Origin: Pseudoramibacter porci
Lineage (GTDB): Bacteria > Bacillota > Clostridia > Eubacteriales > Eubacteriaceae
NCBI RefSeq assembly: GCF_009696145.1
Contig: NZ_VUMO01000003.1
Span: forward strand, 62,001 to 126,000
Direction of reading: 5' to 3'
Length of the DNA stretch: 64,000 bases
Below are positions 26,860 through 34,619 of the stretch, in pieces (position 1 is the stretch's first letter; the number at the start of each line of letters is the position of its first letter). Made by a program: the position numbers and the translations under genes. The notes under the pieces are model-generated. The model had not been told where the DNA came from. It was given only the letters and a program-made list of their open reading frames with translations, and searched no databases.

Positions 26860-27594
26860 TCACTGATCCACCCGCGTCGGCACGGCGATGACGATGTAGC
26901 GGGCATCGTCGTAGTCGTAAGCACAGGTGGACAGGGTGACGATTTTCGACACCGTCAGCCTGTCAATGCCGGCATCGAAGGTCGACTCCGACGCCGTATT
27001 CGCCAGCACCGCCTGCACCTTAGCCAAATCGAAGGCCGAATAAATCAGGCTGTCCGCCGGAGCGGTGTAGCCGCGGATGAGATCCAGACGGTAATTGCCC
27101 TCGGGCGTCAAATACCATAGGTATGGGTGCGCCTGGTAGTAATCCGCCTTTCTGTAGTGGGCGAGGGTGCCGAACATCGAGCCGTTTTTCATCGCGTGGC
27201 CATAGATGATGGTGTTGGGGCCGCTTAAATCCTTGGGGCTGTTGACGTCGACGAAGAGTGTCCCCGAGAAGTTCTTCGTGCCGTTGACGAGCTTGTGCAG
27301 GTATTCGCTGTTGTCCTTCCCCTGGACCACCGGGTAATTGATGGGTGTGCCCTTGCAGTAAAGCCAGCCGACAACGTCCGGGTTCTCGGCCCTGAGCTTG
27401 TCAAAATCTACCGTAATGGGCACGTGATCCCGGTCCCCATCGCTTTTTTTCGTCGTGACGGCCTTGGCCGCCGTCTGCTTGTAGGTGTCGGTGCCTTTTT
27501 TGTACTTGAGGTAGATGCGCACCAGCTGCGCGCCGGAGAAGGCGATCACCCCGATGCAGATCAGCATTAAAAGCCGGTACAAAAACTTCTTCAT
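26860..27594 (-). CDS. srtB: Class B sortase
   Basis: Membrane-anchored transpeptidase of 244 residues with an N-terminal signal-anchor (about 5-30). Catalytic triad visible: His133 in IYGHAMKNGSMFG, Cys224 in VTLSTCAYDYDD and Arg232 in DARYIV. The length and the GSMFG segment point to class B. These enzymes anchor surface proteins with NPxTN-type signals or build pili; no such substrate is seen nearby. It starts 15 bases after pyrD ends, so it appears to ride on the pyrimidine operon. Confidence 0.93.
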   Translation of the reverse strand: MKKFLYRLLMLICIGVIAFSGAQLVRIYLKYKKGTDTYKQTAAKAVTTKKSDGDRDHVPITVDFDKLRAENPDVVGWLYCKGTPINYPVVQGKDNSEYLHKLVNGTKNFSGTLFVDVNSPKDLSGPNTIIYGHAMKNGSMFGTLAHYRKADYYQAHPYLWYLTPEGNYRLDLIRGYTAPADSLIYSAFDLAKVQAVLANTASESTFDAGIDRLTVSKIVTLSTCAYDYDDARYIVIAVPTRVDQ

Positions 27595-27609
27595 AGGCAG
27601 CCGGGCTTT

Positions 27610-28515
27610 CTAGAGAATGCCGCGGACCTCGTCGATATTCGCAAGGCCTTGATCCGCGCAGTATTGTTCGAGGCCGTCGACGATGTCCACCGCCGCTGTC
27701 GGCGTCACGAAGCTCATGGTGCCCACTTGAACACAGGCCGCGCCGATCATGATGAATTCCAGGGCGTCGCGCCAGGTGGCGATGCCGCCGAGGGCCATGA
27801 CCGGGATTTTCACCCCGTGGATGACTTGATGGGCCATGCGCAGGGCGATGGGCTTGACCGCCGGGCCCGACAGCCCCGCGTAGACGTTGTCGAAGACGAT
27901 GCGCCTTTTGTCAATGTCCACGGCCATGCCCTGAATGGTGTTGATCAGGCTTAGGCCCGCTGCACCGGCTTCTTCGCAGGCCCGGGCGACGGCCACGAGG
28001 TCTGGGGCGTTGGGGGTCAGCTTGGCCACGACCGGATGGGTGGACGCTTCGACGACTTTCCGGGTGATGGCGTAGGCCTGGTCCGGATCCATGCCAAAGG
28101 CCATCCCGCCGCATTGGACGTTGGGGCAGGAAATGTTGAGCTCGATGAGAGCCACGGGCAGATCGTTGAATTTCTCGACGGCGCCGACGTAGCTCGCTTC
28201 GTCCGAGCCCCCGACGTTGGGAATGGTCACCGTGTCGATGCCCGACAGGTGAGGCCATTCGTTTTCGATGAAGGCGTCGACCCCCGGGTTTTCCAGCCCG
28301 ATGGAATTGAGCAGGCCCGCCGGCGTTTCCCAGAGGCGCTCGCCGGTATTGCCCGGCCGGGGCGTCAGGGTCAGCCCTTTGGTGCACAAGCCGCCGAGGC
28401 GGCTCAAATCGTAAATCTTTTCAAATTCGCGGCCGAAGCCGAAAGTCCCCGACGCCGTGACGACAGGGTTCTTGAAGGTCACGCCCGCAAATTGGGTTTC
28501 AAGACGCGCGCTCAT
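27610..28515 (-). CDS. pyrD: Dihydroorotate dehydrogenase B, catalytic subunit
   Basis: Oxidises dihydroorotate to orotate with FMN, passing electrons to PyrK and NAD. It has 301 residues from the ATG at 28515, preceded by GGGGAGG; its start overlaps the pyrK stop by four bases. TASGTFGFGREF near 19, NSIGLENPG near 70, the active-site cysteine in NISCPNVQCGG near 130, and ALGGIATWRDALEF near 240 are family motifs. This is a class 1B enzyme, as the partner pyrK confirms. Confidence 0.96.
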   Translation of the reverse strand: MSARLETQFAGVTFKNPVVTASGTFGFGREFEKIYDLSRLGGLCTKGLTLTPRPGNTGERLWETPAGLLNSIGLENPGVDAFIENEWPHLSGIDTVTIPNVGGSDEASYVGAVEKFNDLPVALIELNISCPNVQCGGMAFGMDPDQAYAITRKVVEASTHPVVAKLTPNAPDLVAVARACEEAGAAGLSLINTIQGMAVDIDKRRIVFDNVYAGLSGPAVKPIALRMAHQVIHGVKIPVMALGGIATWRDALEFIMIGAACVQVGTMSFVTPTAAVDIVDGLEQYCADQGLANIDEVRGIL

Positions 28516-29228
28516 TGGGCACCTCCCCACATCAATGCTTCCCGGGTGAAGACCGGGCCGTCAGAACAGACCTGGCGGCTGCCGTCCGCCGTCGCAATGG
28601 AGCAGCCGAGACAGACGCCCATGCCGCAGGCCATGCGCTTTTCGAGGGACAGGTAGACGTCGTGCTTCGGCGGCACCGTGTCGGCCAGGGCCTGCATCAT
28701 GATGTTGGGCCCGCAGCCGATGACGGATTCGCCGCGTTTGACCTCGACGACATCGGTGATGATGCCGCCGATGTTGACGATAACGTCGTCGGCCACTTCG
28801 TTAAAGGCCTCGACGTAATAGGATTCGGTCGAGAAGCCGAGATAGGCCCGGACCTTGCGGCGCTTGTGCTTAGCCTTGAAATCTTTGATCGCGTACAGAA
28901 GCGGAGCGATGCCGATCCCGCCGCCGACGGCCACGAGATTGGTCTTGATATCGGGAAAGCCGTTGCCGTGGGGGCCGTCGAGGGTGATGACATCCATGGG
29001 CTCAAGCTGGCTCATGAGCCGCGTCCCCTGCCCCTTGACCATGTAGAGAAAGGTCAGGGTGCCGGCCGCCGCGTCGTAGTCGCAGACCGAGATCGGCCGG
29101 GACAGCAGCGGGTCGCGCTCCCAGGCCCGGACCATGAAGAACTGCCCGGGTTTCACCTCGCCCTGCCAGGCCACTTCCATGAGATAAATGCCTTCGGCGA
29201 CGGCGTAATTGGATTTGATTACAGCCAT
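28512..29228 (-). CDS. pyrK: Dihydroorotate dehydrogenase B, electron-transfer subunit
   Basis: FAD and [2Fe-2S] subunit of 238 residues that links PyrD to NAD. Ferredoxin reductase-like FAD region near RPISVCDYD (41-49), NAD-binding VGGGIGIAPL near 94, and the C-terminal cluster cysteines in CGMGVCLGCSIA plus the later QVCSDGPVF. It overlaps pyrF by 10 bases and pyrD by 4, so the three are translationally coupled. Confidence 0.95.
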   Translation of the reverse strand: MAVIKSNYAVAEGIYLMEVAWQGEVKPGQFFMVRAWERDPLLSRPISVCDYDAAAGTLTFLYMVKGQGTRLMSQLEPMDVITLDGPHGNGFPDIKTNLVAVGGGIGIAPLLYAIKDFKAKHKRRKVRAYLGFSTESYYVEAFNEVADDVIVNIGGIITDVVEVKRGESVIGCGPNIMMQALADTVPPKHDVYLSLEKRMACGMGVCLGCSIATADGSRQVCSDGPVFTREALMWGGAQ

Positions 29229-30073
29229 TGCAGGATATCCTCTTTCATCGCCGCCGCCGCATCGCGGATGTAATCGACGAAATCAGGACCCTCCGTCTTG
29301 CCCCGATGGGCGCAGATGATCCCACGGGATGAATTGATCACGGCGCAGCGGGAGCGCTTGAAGATGTCTGCGATGTCTTTGCCTGTGCCGCCCTGGGCGC
29401 CGTACCCGGGAACGAGGAAGAAGGTGTGGGGGCAGCGGGCCTGGATATCGGCGAAGGCTTCGGGGTAGGTCAGGCCGACCACCGCGCCCACGGCCGAGTA
29501 GCCCGATTCGCCGACGAGATCCCCGCCCCATTTTTCGACGAGATCCGCCATTTTTTCAAAAACTTGTTCTCCATCTTCGAGTTTCTGTTCTTGAAGATCT
29601 TTCGCTGATGGATTGGAGGTATGGGTCAGGATAAACAGCCCCTTGTCGTGATCTTTCACGTAGGGCAGATACGGGGACACGGCGTCATAGCCCATATAGG
29701 CGTTGACGGTCAGGAAATCCACCTCGAAATCCCCTTCGAAATGGCCCCGGGCGTATTGTTCGGCAGTGGAGGCGATGTCCCCGCGTTTGCAGTCGCCGAT
29801 GACGAGCTTGCCCTGTGCTCTGGCGTATTGCACGGTGCGGGCGTAGGCGCTCATCCCTTCGAGGCCGAGGGCCTCGTAACAAGCTACCTGCACTTTGTAG
29901 CACCCCGCCAAATCGGCGGTGGCATCGATGATTTTCTTGTTGAATTCGAAGATCTTTTCGCCGTCGTTGGTGTCCATATTGGCGATACAGGCCGGCAGAT
30001 AATCGATTTTGGTGTCGAGGCCGACACACACCGGGCTTTCCGCCGCGGCCTTATACAAACGATCCATGATCAT
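29219..30073 (-). CDS. pyrF: Orotidine 5'-phosphate decarboxylase
   Basis: Converts OMP to UMP, the last step of the pathway. It has 284 residues, the longer bacterial type 2 form. GLDTKIDYLP near 18, the catalytic GDCKRGDIASTAEQYA segment near 94 (Lys/Asp pair), and VPGYGAQGGTGKDI near 224 are hallmarks. The start at 30073 has GGAGG about 11 bases upstream, and a second ATG two codons on is possible. It overlaps the end of pyrC by over 20 bases. Confidence 0.95.
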   Translation of the reverse strand: MIMDRLYKAAAESPVCVGLDTKIDYLPACIANMDTNDGEKIFEFNKKIIDATADLAGCYKVQVACYEALGLEGMSAYARTVQYARAQGKLVIGDCKRGDIASTAEQYARGHFEGDFEVDFLTVNAYMGYDAVSPYLPYVKDHDKGLFILTHTSNPSAKDLQEQKLEDGEQVFEKMADLVEKWGGDLVGESGYSAVGAVVGLTYPEAFADIQARCPHTFFLVPGYGAQGGTGKDIADIFKRSRCAVINSSRGIICAHRGKTEGPDFVDYIRDAAAAMKEDILQWL

Positions 30074-31229
30074 AGATGATGCGTCCTCCTTTCACGGTCA
30101 ATAAGACCTGTCCTTTGAGCCATTTGGCGTCAAAGGGCGTGTTGTGGCTTTTTGAAACGAATTGCGAACTGTCCACCTGCCATTCCAGATCGGGATCCAC
30201 GAGGACCAGATCGGCCGGGTAGGTTTCGGCGATGAGCCCGTTTTTCAGGCCCAGGCGTTCGGCCGGCTTCTGGCTCATCATCTGAGACAGGCGGACCAAA
30301 TCCATGCCCGCGGCGGCAAAGGCCGTGTGGTACATGGCGAAGGCCGTTTCGAAATTGTTGATCCCGGGCGACCCCTTGAGCTTGTCTTCGTCCGAGTGGG
30401 GCGCGTGGTCGGTGCCGCAGCAGTCGATGGCGCCGGAAAGCGCGCCTTCCAGCAAAGCCTTGCGGTCCGCCCAGGCGCGAAACGGCGGGTGCACCCGGTA
30501 GCTCAGGCCCGAGGCGTACACGTGGTGGGGCGTCACCTCGCAGGTGATGTCCAGCCCCTGTTTTTTCCCGGCGACGATGGCGTCGAGAGTGGCCTTTTTC
30601 GAGATGTGGCAGATGTGCAGCTTGGCGCCCGGGTAGTCTTTCAAAATTTCGATGTCCCGGACGACGGTTTCGGTTTCGGGCTCGTTGTGGGTAGCGATGA
30701 CGGCGCCGGTTTCGGCGCTGGCCTTAAAGGCTGCCCGCATGACGTCGGGGTTGTCGACGTTGTGGCCGTCGTTGGAGAAAATCGGCGTCACTTTGGACAA
30801 GGCGCCGAAGTCCACGAGGTCGAAGGTGAAATTGGAGAAATCCTTGGTCACCGCCGACACCTGAATCATCTCGGTCAGGCCCAGGGCGTTGCCCCGCTTC
30901 ATGTTGTCCGCCACCTTTTCGGCTGTGTCCATCACGGGTTTGGTGTTGGCCATAGGGCAGACGGTGGTGAAGCCGCCCTTGGCCGCCGCGTGAAGCCCGG
31001 TGGACAAATCTTCTTTGTAGGTCAGGCCCGGATCTCTCAGGTGGCAGTGCATGTCGATGAACCCCGGCATGAGCACCTTGCCTGCGCCGTCGATTTCGCG
31101 GTCGTAGTCGGTCTGGACCCGTCCCCTTTCCTTGTAAACTTTGCGGATTTTTCCGTCCTCGGTCATCACCTTGCCGCGGCGCACGCCGGTGCCGTCGACG
31201 ATGGTGACGTTCTTAAAAAGTAGTCTCAT
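30051..31229 (-). CDS. pyrC: Dihydroorotase
   Basis: Cyclic amidohydrolase of 392 residues that closes carbamoyl aspartate to dihydroorotate. Zinc-binding start PGFIDMHCHLRDPG near 53. THNEPET and HICHISKKATLD carry later metal histidines, and the catalytic Asp sits in CCGTDHAPH near 303. This is the class I, longer dihydroorotase of Gram-positives. GAGGACAGGAC precedes the ATG. It is the third gene of the pyrBICFKD operon. Confidence 0.96.
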   Translation of the reverse strand: MRLLFKNVTIVDGTGVRRGKVMTEDGKIRKVYKERGRVQTDYDREIDGAGKVLMPGFIDMHCHLRDPGLTYKEDLSTGLHAAAKGGFTTVCPMANTKPVMDTAEKVADNMKRGNALGLTEMIQVSAVTKDFSNFTFDLVDFGALSKVTPIFSNDGHNVDNPDVMRAAFKASAETGAVIATHNEPETETVVRDIEILKDYPGAKLHICHISKKATLDAIVAGKKQGLDITCEVTPHHVYASGLSYRVHPPFRAWADRKALLEGALSGAIDCCGTDHAPHSDEDKLKGSPGINNFETAFAMYHTAFAAAGMDLVRLSQMMSQKPAERLGLKNGLIAETYPADLVLVDPDLEWQVDSSQFVSKSHNTPFDAKWLKGQVLLTVKGGRIIYDHGSFV

Positions 31230-31238
31230 GTCCTGTCC

Positions 31239-31676
31239 TCAGTTTTCTTCTGGTTTGAATTTGGTGTAGGCGTCGCAGTACTCGCAGCGGTAAATCTTTT
31301 CGGATTCGTCGACGAGATAAAAATGGACGTCCTTCACCGGTTCGTGGTTGGTGATGCACCGCGGATTCTTGCACTTCATGATGCCGACGACCTCCCGCGG
31401 CAAAGTCAACTTGAGCTTGCTGGTGACCTTGCCCTGCTGGACGAAGTTGATCGTCACATTGGGGTCGATGAGGCCGAGGACGTTCATGTTGATCTTGAAA
31501 TCCGTTTCGATTTTGATCATGTCCTTGGTGCCGGTTTTGTTGCTCGGGATGTTGGTGAGCAACACCACCGGGTCGGTCAGCTCGTCGAGATGGAGCTGCT
31601 TGAAAATGTGAATGCCGTGGCCGGCTTCGATGTGGTCGATCACGATGCCTTTTTTGAGTTCCGATACGTTAATCAT
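31239..31676 (-). CDS. pyrI: Aspartate carbamoyltransferase regulatory subunit
   Basis: Zinc-binding regulatory chain of 145 residues that makes the catalytic PyrB trimers responsive to nucleotides. The N-terminal allosteric domain has [12 protein letters not shown] near 10. The C-terminal zinc site has two cysteine pairs, CKNPRC and CEYC. PyrI is common in Clostridia with this operon order but absent from Bacillus. Its ATG overlaps the pyrB stop (ATGA). Confidence 0.96.
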   Translation of the reverse strand: MINVSELKKGIVIDHIEAGHGIHIFKQLHLDELTDPVVLLTNIPSNKTGTKDMIKIETDFKINMNVLGLIDPNVTINFVQQGKVTSKLKLTLPREVVGIMKCKNPRCITNHEPVKDVHFYLVDESEKIYRCEYCDAYTKFKPEEN

Positions 31677-32626
31677 TTTGCCACCCCCAGTAATTTGCTG
31701 ATCAGCGCCATGCGCACGTACATACCGAATTTCGCCTGCTTGAAGTACACGGCCCGGGGGTCGTCGTCCACTTCGGTGGCGATTTCGTTGACCCGGGGCA
31801 GCGGGTGCATGACGATCATGTCGTCCTTGGCGCGCTTCATTTTGTGGCGGTCCAGAATGTAGACGTCTTTCAAGCGGATGTACTCTTCTTCGTTGACGAA
31901 GCGTTCCCGCTGGACGCGGCTCATGTACAGGATGTCCACGTCGCCGATGACGTCGTCGAGGCTGTCGGTCTCGACGTAGGAGCCTTCCGGCAGCATCGAC
32001 AGGAAATATTCGGGCATACGCAATTCCTTCGGCGAGATGAAGATGAAGCGGTTGTCCGGGTAGCGGTTGAGGGTCTTCACCAGAGAATGAATGGTGCGCC
32101 CGAAGAGCAGGTCCCCGCAGACGCCGACGGTGTGGCCGCTGCAGCTGCCCAGCAGGTGGCGGATGGTGAGCAGGTCCGTCAGCGTCTGGGTCGGGTGTTC
32201 GTGGCCGCCGTCGCCGGCGTTGATCACCGGCATCCCGGGCACGGACTGGGCGAAGAGCCGGGCCGTCCCTTCCCGCGGGTGGCGGATCACGGCGAGGTCC
32301 GCGTAGCAGGAGATGATTTTCGCCGTGTCCATCAGGGTTTCGCCCTTGGACACCGACGAGGTGTTGGGGTCGTCGAAGCCGAAGACCCGCCCGCCGAGGC
32401 GCATCATCGCCGATTCAAAGCTGAACCGCGTCCGGGTCGAGGGTTCGTAAAACAAACTGGCCATCAGTTTCCCTTTGGCTAAGTCCATGGCGGCGCCGGG
32501 GTCGGCGATGATCTGGTCGGCCAATTCGAAAATCGACTCCAATTCCGCTACCGTAAAATCTCCAGGTTCGATCAGCTGGCGCCCGGTTAAATCGATGCGC
32601 GCGGCCTCTCCTTGTCTGTCTGACAT
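31673..32626 (-). CDS. pyrB: Aspartate carbamoyltransferase catalytic subunit
   Basis: Condenses carbamoyl phosphate with aspartate. It has 317 residues. Carbamoyl-phosphate loop [13 protein letters not shown] near 60, the [14 protein letters not shown] segment near 138 and the late HPLPRVNEI near 270 are diagnostic. It is the first gene of pyrBICFKD, with GAGGAGG before the start and a consensus promoter 70 bases upstream. No PyrR-type attenuator hairpin is seen in the short leader. Confidence 0.97.
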   Translation of the reverse strand: MSDRQGEAARIDLTGRQLIEPGDFTVAELESIFELADQIIADPGAAMDLAKGKLMASLFYEPSTRTRFSFESAMMRLGGRVFGFDDPNTSSVSKGETLMDTAKIISCYADLAVIRHPREGTARLFAQSVPGMPVINAGDGGHEHPTQTLTDLLTIRHLLGSCSGHTVGVCGDLLFGRTIHSLVKTLNRYPDNRFIFISPKELRMPEYFLSMLPEGSYVETDSLDDVIGDVDILYMSRVQRERFVNEEEYIRLKDVYILDRHKMKRAKDDMIVMHPLPRVNEIATEVDDDPRAVYFKQAKFGMYVRMALISKLLGVAK

Positions 32627-32694
32627 GACAGCCTCCTCACTATATCTTTAAAAACACATTTTGCGTTGGTCCTAAAAATGCTTATACTTTATTT

Positions 32695-32723
32695 ATTTTA
32701 TTTGATTTGGGCCTTTTCGTCAA
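32695..32723 (-). promoter_or_regulatory. Promoter of the pyr operon
   Basis: Minus strand TTGACG (32718-32723), 17 bases, TAAAAT (32695-32700). The leader to pyrB is only about 60 bases and shows no terminator, so control by attenuation is unlikely. The rest of 32627-32888 holds only the leader of the next plus-strand gene. Confidence 0.88.
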
Positions 32724-32888
32724 CAAGAAAGGCGCGGGGGCCGGCAGGGGGCATCCGCAAAATTTTCTGTAAAAATTTCTAGTGAATCGACAATATACTC
32801 TACACGCTTTTTAATGAAATCGTGTTATCATGGAAGTAATTCTTTTAAACCAGTACACACACCAGGAATCACCTTGGAGGGAGTAGAT

Positions 32889-34514
32889 ATGTCAGACGAT
32901 TTTAAACAACCCACGGTCGAAGATTTCGAACGGATTTCCGCGCCCCAGGAAAAACGCCTGTGGGCCGATTTCTTAAAGGATAAGGCCGCGGCCCATTTCC
33001 AGCGCAGCATCATGGCCGGGATGGACCATTTCCTGTTTTACTGCCCCGACGCCCAATTCGTCGTCGAGCTGGAAAAATTCCATCACTTTTCCGATTCCGC
33101 CGGCACAGGCTCGGGCCGCAAGGGCGACGCCCTCAGAAACATGGGGCTTAAGCTCATGTCCTTCACCTACCGAGAAGTGGACGCCGATTTTGACGGCGTG
33201 TGCTTCAAGATCAATAAGGCCATCGAACGGGCGAAGAACCAGAAGAGCCTGGTGGACATCCCCCACCGGCGCCGCCTGCCTTTGGACGACGACGAAACCG
33301 TCCACGCGAACAGTGGCTACAAAGTCACCGTATCCGGCGATTACAAGCTCGAAGGCCGGGAAGATTTCGCCAAGCGCAAGGCGGATGAAGGCACCTACAC
33401 CGGCAACGCCGACCTGCTGAAGAACGTCGCCGACGATGTCTCCGGCGGGACTTACGGCGGCAACGCGGCGGTCATGGGCGGCTTCTCCACCGACGTGCCC
33501 ACCTACGGCGGCAACGCCGGCATCACCGACAGCCTGGGCGGCACCTCCGATGTGCCCACCTACGGCGGCAATTCCGGCATCACCGACAGCCTGGGCAAAT
33601 CCGCTGAGGTGACGACGTACGGCGGCAACGCCCACATTCTTAAAAATGATGACACTGAGGCCCCGGACGGGTATACTTATAATCAGTACAACAAGCGCCC
33701 GGTCGAAGACATTCCCCTCAAGGGGAACTGGCAGCGGGTCAAGGCGGCCAAGGCGGCCGAAAAGGACGATTCGGGGGAGCCTGAAGCTGAAGCCTTTTCC
33801 GGGGCTTCAGCGCGCCCCGACGCCCCGGCGAAAGAAACAGCGCCAGCCCCAGAAGCCGCACCAGCCCCCGACCCGGCGCCTGACGGTGGGACCATCACCC
33901 ACACGCCTGCCGCGGCGGCTGCCCTCAAGGCCGCGGTGGAGCCCGATACCCGGAGGCCTGAAATGAAAACCACATCCAACGACACCCCGGCGAAAAAGCC
34001 GGACAAGCACATTTTTATCGCGAAGAACGCCACCGTCGTCGGTGACGTCCGCGTCGGCGAAGATTCGTCGATCTGGTACGCGGCGGTGGTCCGCGGCGAC
34101 CAGGCGCCCATCACCATCGGCGAGCGCACCAACGTCCAGGACGGCTCCGTCGTCCACGTGGACATCAAGACGCCGACCATCATTGGCGACGGCGTCACCA
34201 TCGGCCACAATTGCACGATCCACGGCTGCGATATCGGCGACAACGTCCTCATCGGGATGGGGGCGACGGTCATGAACCGCGCCAATATCCCCGACAATTG
34301 CATCGTCGGCGCCGGCGCCCTGGTCACCCAGGGGAAGACCTTCCCCGAAGGTTCGCTGATTCTCGGCTCGCCGGCCAAGGCGGTCCGCCAGCTGACTGAC
34401 GAAGAAATCCAGGGGATCCGCGACAACGCGGCCGAATACGTCCAGCTCATGGATTTAGAGCCGGGCCGGGATTTCGAAGCCATTCCCGGCGGTTTCGTCA
34501 AGACCCTTGACTAA
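32889..34514 (+). CDS. Fusion: DUF559-like domain, YGGN repeats, gamma-carbonic-anhydrase fold
   Basis: A 541-residue protein from the ATG at 32889 (GGAGGG upstream). Residues about 18-118 align with DUF559, a PD-(D/E)xK nuclease-like family: PQEKRLW, FYCPDAQFVVELE, EVDADFDGV. The usual VELDGxxH is here VELEKFHH, so nuclease activity is doubtful. Residues 168-248 hold five TYxGN(A/S) repeats. An Ala/Pro-rich linker follows (about 275-345). Residues 370-541 form a left-handed beta-helix of the gamma-carbonic anhydrase/PaaY type, with His423, His440 and His445 as zinc ligands (VVHVD, IGHNCTIHG). An internal ribosome site could also yield the anhydrase domain alone. Confidence 0.85.
   Translation: MSDDFKQPTVEDFERISAPQEKRLWADFLKDKAAAHFQRSIMAGMDHFLFYCPDAQFVVELEKFHHFSDSAGTGSGRKGDALRNMGLKLMSFTYREVDADFDGVCFKINKAIERAKNQKSLVDIPHRRRLPLDDDETVHANSGYKVTVSGDYKLEGREDFAKRKADEGTYTGNADLLKNVADDVSGGTYGGNAAVMGGFSTDVPTYGGNAGITDSLGGTSDVPTYGGNSGITDSLGKSAEVTTYGGNAHILKNDDTEAPDGYTYNQYNKRPVEDIPLKGNWQRVKAAKAAEKDDSGEPEAEAFSGASARPDAPAKETAPAPEAAPAPDPAPDGGTITHTPAAAAALKAAVEPDTRRPEMKTTSNDTPAKKPDKHIFIAKNATVVGDVRVGEDSSIWYAAVVRGDQAPITIGERTNVQDGSVVHVDIKTPTIIGDGVTIGHNCTIHGCDIGDNVLIGMGATVMNRANIPDNCIVGAGALVTQGKTFPEGSLILGSPAKAVRQLTDEEIQGIRDNAAEYVQLMDLEPGRDFEAIPGGFVKTLD
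33952..33965 (+). promoter_or_regulatory. Internal ribosome binding site and ATG before the carbonic-anhydrase domain
   Basis: GGAGG (33952-33956), six bases, ATG (33963-33965) lies in frame inside the fusion gene, just after the Ala/Pro linker. It would make a 183-residue protein, the normal length of a stand-alone gamma-carbonic anhydrase. Confidence 0.55.
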
Positions 34515-34532
34515 GACCCTTTTTGCATCACA

Positions 34533-34560
34533 GGCGCAGCGTTTTGCTGCGCTTTTTTTC
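34533..34560 (+). terminator. Terminator of the carbonic-anhydrase fusion gene
   Basis: GCGCAGC (34534-34540) pairs with GCTGCGC (34546-34552), followed by seven T. It separates this gene from the SIR2 gene. Confidence 0.92.
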
Positions 34561-34619
34561 ATGCGCCCCTCGGCCCCTTAGGCTATAATAGGGCGTAGAC
34601 ACACAAAGGAGGTGGCAGG

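Noticed and set aside
32627-32700. PyrR attenuator before pyrB
   Set aside because: The leader is about 60 bases and lacks a terminator or the PyrR anti-antiterminator sequence.
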